Shown: in pieces, positions 35,459 to 44,195 of the stretch | Numbering within the stretch: position 1 is the stretch's first letter | How the letters are laid out: each line of letters opens with the position of its first letter | Assembly: GCF_016907975.1 (NCBI RefSeq) | Contig: NZ_JAFBCY010000003.1 | Span: forward strand, 248,001 to 312,000 | Length of the DNA: 64,000 nucleotides | Direction of reading: 5' to 3' | From: Methylopila capsulata | GTDB taxonomy: Bacteria > Pseudomonadota > Alphaproteobacteria > Rhizobiales > Methylopilaceae | Translations under genes and position numbers: made by a program | The notes under the pieces: model-generated | What the model saw: only the letters and a program-made list of their open reading frames with translations | What the model was told of the DNA's origin: nothing | Databases searched by the model: none

Positions 35459-35587
35459 TCCCCCTCCCCCTTGCGGGGAGGGGTTGGGGGTGGTTCCAAA
35501 GGAAGCGCTGCGGCCGTCGCATCTCTTCGGTCGACCGCCCCCCTCGTTCTGCGCCACCCCCAACCCCTCCCCGCAAGGGGGAGGTGG
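35459..35587. repeat. GGGGAGGGG-type inverted repeat, copy 1
   Basis: Two arms of about 33 bp, 35460-35493 and 35552-35586, form a long imperfect palindrome built from CCCCTCCCC, TTGCGGGGAGGGG and TTGGGGGTGG. About 58 bp of unrelated sequence lies between the arms. A related element is at 60625-60759. This copy fills the gap between two genes of the same operon and should be transcribed as a strong hairpin. Confidence 0.8.
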
Positions 35588-35616
35588 GCAGGCGGCGTCT
35601 GTGACAAGGCCTTCGC

Positions 35617-37692
35617 ATGAACCTCGACGTCGCCTTCGCGCCGCTGCTGCCCCTCCCTGCGCTGATCGCCCTTGCGGCGGCGGGCGCGGTCGTGGCGGTG
35701 CTGTGCGTATTCGGGCGCACCCGCGGCGCGTGGCTGCGCGCCGGCGCCATCGCCTGCCTGCTGCTCGCGCTCGCGAACCCCTCCTTCACGCGCGAGGACC
35801 GCGAGACCCTGACCAACATCCTGCCGGTGGTCGTCGACCGCTCGGGGAGCCAGACGCTGGACGGCCGCAAGGAGCAGACCGACGCCGTGCGGCAGGCGGT
35901 CGAGGAGCGGCTGCGCGGCTTGCCGAACACGGAGGTTCGCTGGATCGAGGCGGGGCAGGACGGCACGGCCTCGGACGGCACCGAGCTGTTCTCGGCGCTG
36001 CGCAACGCGCTCGCCGACGTGCCGCCGGAACGGGTGGCCGGCGCGCTGTTCGTCACCGACGGCGTCGTCCACGACGTGCCGCCGGACGCGCGCGACCTCG
36101 GCTTCGCGGCGCCCCTGCACGCGCTGATCACCGGCCGGCCCGACGAGCGCGACCGCCGGGTGGCGCTGACGTTGTCTCCCCGCTTCGGCATCGTCGGCCA
36201 GACGCAGAAGGTCGGATTCCGGATCGATGAGGTCGGTCAGGGGCTCGGCCGACCCGTGCCGGTGGTGGTGCGGCGCGACGGCGAGGAGATCGCGAGGCTC
36301 GACGCGCTGCCGGGGCAGGTCACGACGTTCGACGCCCCGATCAGCCATGCGGGCGTAAATTTCATCGAGATCGAGGCGGAGCAGGTTCCGCAGGAGATCA
36401 CCACGGTCAACAACCGCGTGGTGCTGCCGATCGACGGCGTGCGCGAGAAGCTCCGCGTGCTGCTGGTCTCCGGCGAGCCGCACGCCGGCGAACGCACCTG
36501 GCGCAACCTGCTGAAGGCCGACGCCAGCGTCGATCTCGTGCATTTCACCATCCTGCGCCCGCCGGACAAGCAGGACGGCACGCCGATCAACGAACTGTCG
36601 CTGATCGCCTTCCCGACGCGCGAGCTGTTCGCCCAGAAGATCGACGAGTTCGACCTCATCATCTTCGACCGCTACGCGCGCCAGGGCATCCTGCCGATCA
36701 TCTACTTCGACAACATCGCCCGCTACGTGCGCGACGGCGGCGCCGTGCTGGTCGCCTCCGGTCCGGACTACGCCGAGCCCGGCTCGTTGTTCGAAACGCC
36801 CCTCGCCCAGGTGCTGCCCGCGGAGCCCATGGGCGGCGTGATCGAGCGCGCCTTCCGGGCGCAACTCTCCGACGTCGGCCGCAAGCACCCGGTCACCCGC
36901 GGGCTGCCCGGCTCCGAAACCAACCCGCCGACCTGGGCGCCATGGTTCCGGATGGTCGACAGCCGGCTGCGCGAGGGCGAAGCCGTGCTCAACGGCCCGG
37001 ACGACCGGCCGCTGCTGGTGCTCGCCCGCGAGAACAAGGGCCGCGTCGCGCTGCTGCTCTCCGACCACGCCTGGCTTTGGGCCCGCGGCTTCGACGGCGG
37101 CGGCCCCCACGTGGACCTGCTGCGGCGGCTGTCGCACTGGCTGATGAAGGAGCCCGACCTCGACGAGGAGGCTCTGCGGTCGCGCGCGACGGGCAAGACC
37201 GTCACCTTCGAGCGGCAGACGCTGAAGGACGAGGTCCAGCCGGTGACGGTCACGCTGCCGGGCGGCGCCACGCGCGAGGTCACCTTGACCGAGGCGGAGC
37301 CCGGCCTGTGGCGTGGAACGCTGGAGACGCCGGAGCTCGGCCTGCACCGGGCGACCGACGGAACCTTCACCACGCTGGTCAACGTCGGCCCGCCGAACCC
37401 GCGGGAGTTCACGGAGGTCGCGAGCACGTCGAAACGCCTCGACGCTCTCGCCGGCGCGTCCGGCGGCTCCGTCCGCCGGGTGGTTGCGGAGCCGGGCGCG
37501 GACATCGAGGTCCCGCGCATCGTGCCGGTGGCCGCCGGCGCGCGGGCGTCGGGCTCCGACTGGATCGGCGTCCGCCAGGCGGACGTCTCGGTGGTGCGCG
37601 GCATCGGCATCCTGCCGGTCTTCGCGGGGATTCTCGGGCTGCTGCTGCTGATCGGCGCCTTCGCGGCGACCTGGGCGCGCGAGGGTCGGTGA
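35617..37692 (+). CDS. Membrane protein with vWA-like and glutamine amidotransferase-like regions
   Basis: A 691-residue protein. Two N-terminal transmembrane helices (about 10-32 and 38-56) are followed by a vWA-like strand (NILPVVVDRSGSQTLDGRKEQ) with a MIDAS-like DRSGS. A central class I glutamine amidotransferase-like domain follows (LRVLLVSGEPHAGERTWRN, IIFDRYARQGILPIIYFDNIARYVRDGGAVLVASG) without a catalytic Cys. A last transmembrane helix lies at about 665-685. This architecture is the standard last member of the MoxR/DUF58/DUF4159 operon in alphaproteobacteria. It comes 178 bp after the DUF4159 gene, the gap holding a palindromic repeat. Confidence 0.87.
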   Translation: MNLDVAFAPLLPLPALIALAAAGAVVAVLCVFGRTRGAWLRAGAIACLLLALANPSFTREDRETLTNILPVVVDRSGSQTLDGRKEQTDAVRQAVEERLRGLPNTEVRWIEAGQDGTASDGTELFSALRNALADVPPERVAGALFVTDGVVHDVPPDARDLGFAAPLHALITGRPDERDRRVALTLSPRFGIVGQTQKVGFRIDEVGQGLGRPVPVVVRRDGEEIARLDALPGQVTTFDAPISHAGVNFIEIEAEQVPQEITTVNNRVVLPIDGVREKLRVLLVSGEPHAGERTWRNLLKADASVDLVHFTILRPPDKQDGTPINELSLIAFPTRELFAQKIDEFDLIIFDRYARQGILPIIYFDNIARYVRDGGAVLVASGPDYAEPGSLFETPLAQVLPAEPMGGVIERAFRAQLSDVGRKHPVTRGLPGSETNPPTWAPWFRMVDSRLREGEAVLNGPDDRPLLVLARENKGRVALLLSDHAWLWARGFDGGGPHVDLLRRLSHWLMKEPDLDEEALRSRATGKTVTFERQTLKDEVQPVTVTLPGGATREVTLTEAEPGLWRGTLETPELGLHRATDGTFTTLVNVGPPNPREFTEVASTSKRLDALAGASGGSVRRVVAEPGADIEVPRIVPVAAGARASGSDWIGVRQADVSVVRGIGILPVFAGILGLLLLIGAFAATWAREGR

Positions 37693-37730
37693 GCCGCCCC
37701 CGCCGCCTCCGCCCGACCTGAGCTCCCGCG

Positions 37731-38432
37731 ATGTCGTGGGGGCTCGATCTCGTCCAGCACTTCCTGCTCGCCTTTTCGGCGCTGTTCTCGATCGTGAACC
37801 CGATGGGCGGGGCGCTGATCTTCAGCCAGGTCACCTCGAACCGCACCCATCTGGAGCGGGTCGCGCTCGCCGGCCGCATCGGCGTCTACGCCGCCATGAT
37901 CATGTTCGGCGCGCTGTGGGTCGGGGTCTATGTGCTGAACTTCTTTGGCGTGACGATCGAGGCGCTGCGGATCGCAGGCGGCCTGGTGGTGGCCGCCGCC
38001 GCCTGGCAGATGCTGAACGCGCCGGAGCACCGCGAGGCCCGCAAGCAGAGCCAGGCCGACGAGGCGATGGAGGGCTCGCCCGCCGACACCGCGTTCTTCC
38101 CGCTCACCATGCCGCTGACGACCGGCCCCGGCACCATCTCGGTCGCGATCGCGCTCGGCGCCAACAGACCGGCCGAGGGCGCGGCCTTCGTCACCTTCGC
38201 GGTCGGCGCCTCCGCGGGCGCGCTCGCGGTGGCGGGCTCCGTCTGGCTCGCCTACCGCTGGGCGGACGGCATCGTGAACCTGCTCGGGCCCGGGCGCGTG
38301 CAGATCGTGGCGCGCCTCGCCGCCTTCCTGCTGCTCTGCGTCGGCGTCCAGATCACGCTCAACGGCGCGATGGAGGCGCTGAAGCAGGTGCGGGCGGCGG
38401 AGGCGGCAGCGATCGTCGCCCCAGCGCGGTGA
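37731..38432 (+). CDS. MarC family integral membrane protein
   Basis: A 233-residue protein with six predicted transmembrane segments and MarC/UPF0056 signatures: FSALFSIVNPMGGALIF at the first helix and FFPLTMPLTTGPGTISVAIALG in the centre. Once thought linked to multiple antibiotic resistance, the family has no confirmed transport substrate. It follows the vWA/amidotransferase-like gene by 38 bp and may be the end of the same transcript. Confidence 0.92.
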   Translation: MSWGLDLVQHFLLAFSALFSIVNPMGGALIFSQVTSNRTHLERVALAGRIGVYAAMIMFGALWVGVYVLNFFGVTIEALRIAGGLVVAAAAWQMLNAPEHREARKQSQADEAMEGSPADTAFFPLTMPLTTGPGTISVAIALGANRPAEGAAFVTFAVGASAGALAVAGSVWLAYRWADGIVNLLGPGRVQIVARLAAFLLLCVGVQITLNGAMEALKQVRAAEAAAIVAPAR

Positions 38433-38439
38433 TCTCCCG

Positions 38440-38625
38440 AACTGGATGCCGGCACAACAGGCGTCGTTCCGGGCGACGTCCCGGAACGCATAGCCACGCG
38501 GGTTTCGATGGCTCGGAAATGTCCGAGGCGTCGCACTGACTTAGCGGCAGGCTCGGTAACCGCTGAGCTACAAACGTGACACCGCTGAGTTTATGGGTCC
38601 CGGCACTTCGGCCGGGACGACGTGG
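38440..38625. repeat. Palindromic repeat cluster between marC and the VOC gene
   Basis: The 244-bp gap has no gene. It contains a perfect 9-bp hairpin CGTTCCGGG / CCCGGAACG (38465-38488) and an 8-bp hairpin GTCCCGGC / GCCGGGAC (38597-38618). Such GTTCCGGG/GTCCCGG palindromes are typical interspersed elements of Rhizobiales. Between them lies a 21-bp stretch (38551-38571) that, read leftward, resembles the D-arm end of a tRNA gene. It is isolated and not a tRNA. Confidence 0.6.
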
Positions 38626-38676
38626 AGCGTGGTCGAGGCCCTGATCAAAACACGGCGAACGTGCTGGAGCTCCGCC

Positions 38677-39630
38677 TCACAGCGGCTTCAGGCCCGCCTC
38701 GATCTCGGCCCGCCGCGGCTCGAGAAACGGCGGCAGCGCCAGCCGTTCGCCCAGCGTCTCCGCCGGCTCGTCGACCGCGAAGCCTGGGCCGTCGGTCGCG
38801 ATCTCGAACAGCACGCCGCCGGGCTCGCGGAAGTAGAGCGAGCGGAAGTAGTAGCGCTCGACCTCGCCGCTGGAGCGCAGGCCGGCCTCCGTCACCCGCT
38901 CGGTCCAGGCGGTGAGGCCCGCCCGGTCGGGCGTACGGAACGCGACATGGTGCGCGCCGCCGGCGCCCTGCCCCGCAAAGCCGAGGCCCGGCTGCACCGC
39001 GACGTGCAGCTCCGTCTCCGGGCCGCCCCCCTCGCCCATGGCGAAGACATGGACGCGCCCGACGCCGTCGGGATCGGCGTGCTCGGCCACATGGCGCATG
39101 TTCATCACCTCGGTCAGCACCCGCGCGGTGCGTTCGAGCTTCGGCGCGCTGATGGTGATCGGCCCGAGCCCCCGGATCTGCCGTTCGGCCGGCACGGAGC
39201 TCGCCTCCCAAGGGCGCGCCTCGCCGACGCCGCCGTCGGCGACGAGCCGAAGCCGCTGGCCTTCCCCGTCCTCCACGTCCAGAGACGGCCGGCCGGCGCG
39301 TTCGGCGATGTCCGAGACCGTGACGCCCCTCGCGCTCAGCCGTTCGCGCCACCAGGCCAAGGCCGCCTCGTCGGCGACGCGCAGGCCGGTGCGCACGATG
39401 CTGTTCGAGCCCCGACGCTCGCGCGGCGCGGGCCAGTCAAAGAACGTCAGGTCCGTGCCCGGCGAGGCCTGCCCGTCGGCGTAGAACAGGTGGTAGGCGC
39501 TGACGTCGTCCTGGTTCACGGTCTTCTTGACCAGACGCAGGCCCATGGTCTCGACATAGAAGCGACGGTTCGCGGCGGCGTCGGCCGTGATCGCGGTGAG
39601 ATGGTGGACGCCGGTGAGCGCGAGCGACAT
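38677..39630 (-). CDS. Ring-cleaving dioxygenase-like VOC (glyoxalase fold) protein
   Basis: A 317-residue protein with two vicinal-oxygen-chelate modules. The first begins [38 protein letters not shown], the second is near 148-260 ([28 protein letters not shown]). Metal ligands are visible as HHLT, HHVAF and the Glu of [14 protein letters not shown]. The family (YkcA/MhqO-like) covers extradiol dioxygenases for hydroquinones or catechols and quinone/electrophile resistance. The start is the ATG of MSLALTG, with AGGTCGCTCC upstream. It is divergent from cutA. Confidence 0.88.
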   Translation of the reverse strand: MSLALTGVHHLTAITADAAANRRFYVETMGLRLVKKTVNQDDVSAYHLFYADGQASPGTDLTFFDWPAPRERRGSNSIVRTGLRVADEAALAWWRERLSARGVTVSDIAERAGRPSLDVEDGEGQRLRLVADGGVGEARPWEASSVPAERQIRGLGPITISAPKLERTARVLTEVMNMRHVAEHADPDGVGRVHVFAMGEGGGPETELHVAVQPGLGFAGQGAGGAHHVAFRTPDRAGLTAWTERVTEAGLRSSGEVERYYFRSLYFREPGGVLFEIATDGPGFAVDEPAETLGERLALPPFLEPRRAEIEAGLKPL

Positions 39631-39755
39631 GGGGAGCGACCTCCTGGTTGACGGGGCTTGGCTCTCCATATCGGCGTGCGACGGTGCAACGTTAAGAGCG
39701 GACTTTTTGCGCTGATGCCAATCAATCACGCCATCGACGCAACCAGGAGCAGGCG

Positions 39756-40070
39756 ATGACCGAGTTCGTGATCGTGACGACGACAGTGGACGACGCCGCG
39801 ACGGCCGAGCGCATCGCCCGAAACGTCGTTGAGCGCCGCCTTGCGGCCTGCGCCGGCGTCGTGGCTCGGCGGAGCGTCTACCGCTGGAAGGGCGCTGTGG
39901 AGACGGCGGACGAGTTCGCGGTGGAGCTGAAGACGCTCGCCTCGGTCGCGCCGGCGTTGGAGGCCGCGATCCGCGAGCTGCACCCGTACGAGCTGCCGGA
40001 GGTGGTGGTCACGCCGATCGTCGGTGGATCGGCGGCCTATCTGGCGTGGATGCGGGAGGGCGTGGGGTAA
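39756..40070 (+). CDS. cutA: Divalent-cation tolerance protein CutA
   Basis: A 104-residue trimeric ferredoxin-like-fold protein. The family pattern is clear: [29 protein letters not shown], then [20 protein letters not shown] and the C-terminal [24 protein letters not shown]. CutA is linked to copper/metal tolerance, but its molecular job is uncertain and many members appear regulatory. GGAGC lies upstream of the ATG. Confidence 0.94.
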   Translation: MTEFVIVTTTVDDAATAERIARNVVERRLAACAGVVARRSVYRWKGAVETADEFAVELKTLASVAPALEAAIRELHPYELPEVVVTPIVGGSAAYLAWMREGVG

Positions 40071-40081
40071 ACAGCCCAGCG

Positions 40082-40214
40082 CATGCTTCGAGACGCCTCC
40101 CTCCGGGAGGCTCCTCAGCATGAGGGCGTCAGTGATGCGAGACAAAACCTGCTCTCGCTTTCTCCCACCCTCCTCATGGCTCAGGAGCCCGCGTCGGTGG
40201 GCGTCTCGGAGCAC
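40082..40214. repeat. Inverted interspersed repeat (CTTCGAGACGC type)
   Basis: Left arm 40085-40125 (GCTTCGAGACGCC ... CTCCTCAGCATGAG) pairs with right arm 40171-40213 (CTCATGGCTCAGGAG ... GGCGTCTCGGAGC). The arms are near-complements and are separated by about 45 bp. This is the familiar Rhizobiales intergenic element with GAGACGC ends and a CTCAGGA/ATGAGG core. It separates the convergent ends of cutA and tdm. Confidence 0.7.
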
Positions 40215-40251
40215 GCACTCTGGCTCTCTTGCGAAGGGGGCGCTTAGGTCC

Positions 40252-42576
40252 TTACGCCCGCTCGGCCGCCCCACGGGGATCGAGCGACAGCGTCGGATCG
40301 ATCGCCGGCGCCGTCTTCGGCTCGGCCTCGGCGCGCACCCGCGACTTCGTCGGGTCGTAGTGCGGGAACGCCACCACCGTCGCCGGGATGCGCTTCTGCT
40401 GGCCGTCGAGCTTGCCGATCTCGACCGCCGTGCCGAGCTCGGCGTAGGTCACGTCGAGCCTCGCGAGCGCGATGGTCTTGCCGAGGATCGGCGAGCGGAT
40501 CGCGCTGGTGACGACGCCGATCTGGGCGCGGCCCACATGCACGCAGTCGCCGTGGCCGATGTGCTCGGCGCCGGTAACGTCCAGGCCGACCAGCTTCTTC
40601 GACGGCGTCTCCCGGCGGCGCTTCAGCGCCTCCGCCCCGACGTAGGAGTCGATCTTCTCCTTCGGCACGGCGAAGCCGATGCCGGCCTCGAACGGGTCGG
40701 TCTGGTCGCAGAACTCGTAGCCGGCGAAGGCGAGCCCCGCTTCGATACGGAGCATGTCGAGCGCCTTGAGGCCAAGCGGCTTCATCCCGCGCGGCTCGCC
40801 CGCAGCCATGATGGCGTCCCATACCTCCGGGGCCTTGTCCGGGTGGCAGAACACCTCATAGCCAAGCTCGCCGGTGTAGCCGGTGCGCGAGACCACGACC
40901 GGGATGCCGGTGATCTTGCCGACGGTGAAGCGGAACCACTTCAGCTCGGTCACCGTCGGCTGATGCGCCGGCGTGACGACAAGGGTCTCGAGGATCTCGC
41001 GCGACAGAGGGCCCTGGACGCCGACGTTGTGGAGCTGGTCGGTGGAGGTCTTCACCCACGCCTTGAGGCCGTGCTTGGCGGCGAGCTCGCGCAGGTGCAC
41101 GCCGCAGTAGTCCTCGCCGCAGATCCAGCGGAAGTTGTCCTGGCCGAGACGGAACACCGTGCCGTCGTCGATCATGCCGCCGTGATCGTAGCACATGGCG
41201 GTGTAGACGACCTGGCCCACCGCCAGCTTCTTCATGTTACGGGTGACGGCGAGCTGCATCAGCGCCTCGGCGTCCGGGCCCAGCACCTCGAACTTGCGCA
41301 GCGGCGAGAGATCCATGATCGCGGCGCGCTCGCGAGCGGCCCAATACTCTGTGATCGGGCCCTCGTCGGAGTAGCAGTCCGCCAGCCAGAAGCCGCGGTA
41401 CTCCACGAACTTGCGGGTGAGCGCGGAGGTGCGCGGGTGGAATCCGCTTTCGCGCGTCAGGCGCGGCTCGGCGTCGGGCGTCATGCGGTGGGCGATGCCT
41501 TTGGAGAAGGTTTCGGCGGCGTCGTAGACGCGCACGTGGATGTCGGTGGGCTCCCAGGCGTTGGCGACGTCGATGTCGTCCGCGCAGGAGGAGGAGGAGC
41601 AGACGAGGTCGGTCAGCGCCCGCAGCAGTACGTAGTCGCCCGGCCGGGACCACGGCTCGTCCATGGTGATGCCGTCGTCGGCGCCGACGACCGTGTTGAA
41701 GAAGAAGTTGATCGCCGGCCAGCCCGCCCGCGGCTCGATCCCGTAGGGCCGCAGCGCGCGGTTGAAATTGTCGGTGCAGTTGTCGTGGCCGGGGTAGCCC
41801 ATGTCCTCGTAGTACTTGGCGGAGCACGCCAGCAGGAAGGCGTCGTGCCGGCCGACCGTGTCGCGCACGATCTCGACCAGCGGCGTCATGCGCGCGTCGA
41901 AGTACTTCGAGTGCAGGCCGGGTCCGGGGTTGGCGGTGCCCATCAGCGTGCGGGTGACCGTCGGGTCGAGGCCGAACTCCTTGCCGCGCTCCAGCGCCGC
42001 GGCGTCGAAGGCGAGGAAGTCGGAGCACTGCTTGCCGTCGACGTCGATGATCTGGATGTAGTCGCCGGCCTTGACGCGGTACGCCTCGGCGGTGGCCGCC
42101 TTCACCCGCAGGTCGAGCTTCGGCTCGGCCAACGGCTGAGGCGCCACGCCGCGGTTCGGGGCGTGGCTCGCGATCTCGAGCTTGAGGTCGGTCGGCGGCG
42201 TCTGCTCGTCGGGCGCCATGGCGCGACCGATCGGCGCCAGCGCCACGACGGCGTCCGCCGAGGCCTGGAAGGCCGCGACCGCGCCGGGCGCCGTGTCGGT
42301 CGACAGCAGCCGGAAGCCGGCGAAGCGCGAGACGTCGACCCCGCGCGCGGCGAGCGCGGCTTTGGCGGCGGCGGCGGCCTCCACGTCCTCGTCCGACACC
42401 TCCGCGAAATCGCCCGAGAGCGCGCCTTCGGCTGCGAAGATCAGGCCGGGCTGGCGCCCCTCCGGGTCCAGCACGCGGCAACGGTCGCCGGCCGCGAGAT
42501 CGAACACCAGCGCCTCGCCGCCGCGGGCGACGAGCGTGGTGAGGCGGAGCGGAGCGGTGTCGGGCAGGGCGTCCAT
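40252..42576 (-). CDS. tdm: Trimethylamine N-oxide demethylase (DUF1989-GcvT fusion)
   Basis: A 774-residue fusion. Residues about 145-350 are a DUF1989 (urea-carboxylase-associated) domain with KQCSDFLAF, YPGHDNCTDNFNRAL and the Cys cluster CSSSSC. Residues about 385-760 are a GcvT-like tetrahydrofolate-binding domain (IMDLSPLRKFEVLGPDAEALMQ, GYTGELGYEVF). Residues 1-140 are a separate, divergent beta-rich lead. The same fusion and length define Tdm of Methylocella silvestris, which converts TMAO to dimethylamine and formaldehyde, the latter probably handed to folate. It lies directly downstream of tmm on the same strand, which strongly supports the call. Confidence 0.88.
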   Translation of the reverse strand: MDALPDTAPLRLTTLVARGGEALVFDLAAGDRCRVLDPEGRQPGLIFAAEGALSGDFAEVSDEDVEAAAAAKAALAARGVDVSRFAGFRLLSTDTAPGAVAAFQASADAVVALAPIGRAMAPDEQTPPTDLKLEIASHAPNRGVAPQPLAEPKLDLRVKAATAEAYRVKAGDYIQIIDVDGKQCSDFLAFDAAALERGKEFGLDPTVTRTLMGTANPGPGLHSKYFDARMTPLVEIVRDTVGRHDAFLLACSAKYYEDMGYPGHDNCTDNFNRALRPYGIEPRAGWPAINFFFNTVVGADDGITMDEPWSRPGDYVLLRALTDLVCSSSSCADDIDVANAWEPTDIHVRVYDAAETFSKGIAHRMTPDAEPRLTRESGFHPRTSALTRKFVEYRGFWLADCYSDEGPITEYWAARERAAIMDLSPLRKFEVLGPDAEALMQLAVTRNMKKLAVGQVVYTAMCYDHGGMIDDGTVFRLGQDNFRWICGEDYCGVHLRELAAKHGLKAWVKTSTDQLHNVGVQGPLSREILETLVVTPAHQPTVTELKWFRFTVGKITGIPVVVSRTGYTGELGYEVFCHPDKAPEVWDAIMAAGEPRGMKPLGLKALDMLRIEAGLAFAGYEFCDQTDPFEAGIGFAVPKEKIDSYVGAEALKRRRETPSKKLVGLDVTGAEHIGHGDCVHVGRAQIGVVTSAIRSPILGKTIALARLDVTYAELGTAVEIGKLDGQQKRIPATVVAFPHYDPTKSRVRAEAEPKTAPAIDPTLSLDPRGAAERA

Positions 42577-42627
42577 GGATACTTCTCCTCGGCCGTCGGC
42601 GAAGCTGCGGCCTTGAAACGAGACGTC

Positions 42628-42707
42628 ATGGTCCGGCTTGACCGGACCATCCACCTCGAACGTCGAGACCGACGTCGAAGGTGGGTCCTCCGGTCAAGCC
42701 GGAGGAC
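42628..42707. repeat. 80-bp double-hairpin interspersed repeat, copy 2
   Basis: The reverse-oriented twin of 27591-27670. The palindrome with ATGGTCC/GGACCAT ends is at 42628-42650 and the one with GTCCTCC/GGAGGAC ends at 42685-42707, again 80 bp overall with a 34-bp centre. The centre differs from copy 1. It occupies the 230-bp gap between tmm and tdm, hence inside a probable operon transcript. Confidence 0.8.
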
Positions 42708-42806
42708 GACGGCTGAGGGTGGCCCTACGACTGAGGGTTGACCATTGCTGCAGATCATCCCGGCCCTCAGTTCACGCTACGGCCGGGAAGGCGCGCCGGC
42801 CGCCGC

Positions 42807-44195
42807 TTACTCCGCCGCCTGGCTCGCGGGCTGGTTCAGGAACGCCTCCAGCGAGTCGTCCAGCGCCTTCATCCAGGTGGTGTGATGCACCGGCGCGACG
42901 TTGCCGGTGATGACCGAGGGGTAGGCGCGGTCGCGGTAGGTGAGGATGCCCTCGACCTTGTGGTGCTCCCACTCCTTGAACAGCCGCGCGACGGTGTCGA
43001 CGTCGAGACGCGGGTAGTCGGTCGGCTCCAGCAGCTCGCGCACGTAGTCGGTCTGGAAGTCGATCATCTGGTCGGCGTTCTCGAGCGTGCCGAGCCGGGC
43101 GACCCACGCCTCGCTGTCCGCGTGCATCGTCGCGTAATCCGGGAGATCGATGCGGCCGAGCACCACGTCGCGGGCGTACCACGCCTGCGCGTCGAACATG
43201 TTGAAGGTGTAGAACTGGTCCTGCGCGCCGATGTGCATCAGCTTCGGGTTCTTCTCCCAGAAGATCCCCTTGTAGAGGTTCGCCGGGTAGAGGCTGGTCC
43301 GGGTCTCGAGCCGAAGGTCGTCCGGCAGGAAGGGGTAGTGGTTGAGGTAGCCGGTGCAGAAGATGATCGCGTCGACGTCTTCCGCGGTCGAGCCGTCCTT
43401 GAAGTGGCAGGTCTTGCCGACGACCTTGGTCAGCAGCGGCTTCTCCGAGAAGCTCTCCGGCCAGTCGAAGCCCATGGGGCGGGTGCGATAGCTGAAGGTG
43501 ATCTGCTTCGCGCCGTACTTGTGGCACTGGGTCGCGATGTCTTCCGCCGAATAGCTCGAGCCGATCAGCAGCACGTGCTTGCCGGCGAACTCGTCGGCGC
43601 AGCGGAAGTCGTGGGCGTGCAGCACGCGGCCCAGGAATTTCTCGACGCCCTCGAAGCTCGGGACGTTCGGGGTGGAGAAGTGGCCGTTGCAGACGAAGAC
43701 GTAGTCGAACTCCTCCGACACGCGCTTCTTGGCGACGAGATCGGAGACCGTGACGGTGAATTTCTCCGTCGTCTCGTCCCACTCCACGTCGCGCACGGCG
43801 TGGTTGAACTTGCAGTACTTGCGGACGCCGCTGCGCTCGACGCGGCCGGCGATGTAGTCGTGCAGGACGGCGCGCGGCGGGTAGGACGGGATCGGCCGGC
43901 CGAAGTGCTCCTCGAAGGAGTAGTCGGCGAACTCCAGGCACTCCTTCGGGCCGTTCGACCAGAGGTAGCGGTACATGGAGCCGTGGACCGGCTCGCCGAA
44001 TTCGTCGAGACCGGTGCGCCAAGTGTAGTTCCAGAGCCCGCCCCAATTGGACTGCTTCTCGTAGCAGACCATCTCGGGAACCTCGACGCCCGCAGCCTTC
44101 GCGGACTCGAAGGCGCGGAGCACGGCGAGCCCGCTGGGCCCGGCTCCGATGACGGCGACACGCTTGGGCAATGACCCCTCCTCGAACTCGTTCAT
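42807..44195 (-). CDS. tmm: Flavin-containing trimethylamine monooxygenase
   Basis: A 462-residue class B flavin monooxygenase that oxidises trimethylamine to TMAO with NADPH and O2. Motifs are the FAD-binding GAGPSG (17-22), WGGLWNY (51-57), the FMO fingerprint [11 protein letters not shown] (187-197, FxGxxxHxxxF), the NADP-binding GSSYSAEDI (212-220) and [11 protein letters not shown] (280-290). The text from [20 protein letters not shown] through [20 protein letters not shown] is very close to my recollection of the Methylocella silvestris enzyme. Its partner tdm follows in the same direction. Together they give early trimethylamine breakdown to C1 units and dimethylamine. Confidence 0.92.
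   Translation of the reverse strand: MNEFEEGSLPKRVAVIGAGPSGLAVLRAFESAKAAGVEVPEMVCYEKQSNWGGLWNYTWRTGLDEFGEPVHGSMYRYLWSNGPKECLEFADYSFEEHFGRPIPSYPPRAVLHDYIAGRVERSGVRKYCKFNHAVRDVEWDETTEKFTVTVSDLVAKKRVSEEFDYVFVCNGHFSTPNVPSFEGVEKFLGRVLHAHDFRCADEFAGKHVLLIGSSYSAEDIATQCHKYGAKQITFSYRTRPMGFDWPESFSEKPLLTKVVGKTCHFKDGSTAEDVDAIIFCTGYLNHYPFLPDDLRLETRTSLYPANLYKGIFWEKNPKLMHIGAQDQFYTFNMFDAQAWYARDVVLGRIDLPDYATMHADSEAWVARLGTLENADQMIDFQTDYVRELLEPTDYPRLDVDTVARLFKEWEHHKVEGILTYRDRAYPSVITGNVAPVHHTTWMKALDDSLEAFLNQPASQAAE

Noticed and set aside
35459-35587. Rho-independent terminator between the DUF4159 and vWA-like genes
   Set aside because: The long palindrome lacks a T-tract and lies inside an operon of conserved order. 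A related copy at 60.7 kb also lies within an operon, so an interspersed repeat explains it better.
32442-36191. 1249-codon open frame on the minus strand
   Set aside because: It lies wholly antisense to the DUF58, DUF4159 and vWA-like genes, which have clear domains and operon overlaps. Its translation is Arg/Gly/Ala/Gln-rich with no motifs, as expected for a shadow frame in very GC-rich DNA.
38520-38600. Possible tRNA gene read leftward
   Set aside because: Only a D-arm-like 21-bp stretch fits. There is no acceptor pairing, anticodon arm or GGTTCRA T-arm at the right distance.
40024-42741. 905-codon open frame on the plus strand
   Set aside because: Antisense shadow of tdm. It has no recognisable domain, whereas the opposite strand encodes a full DUF1989-GcvT protein.
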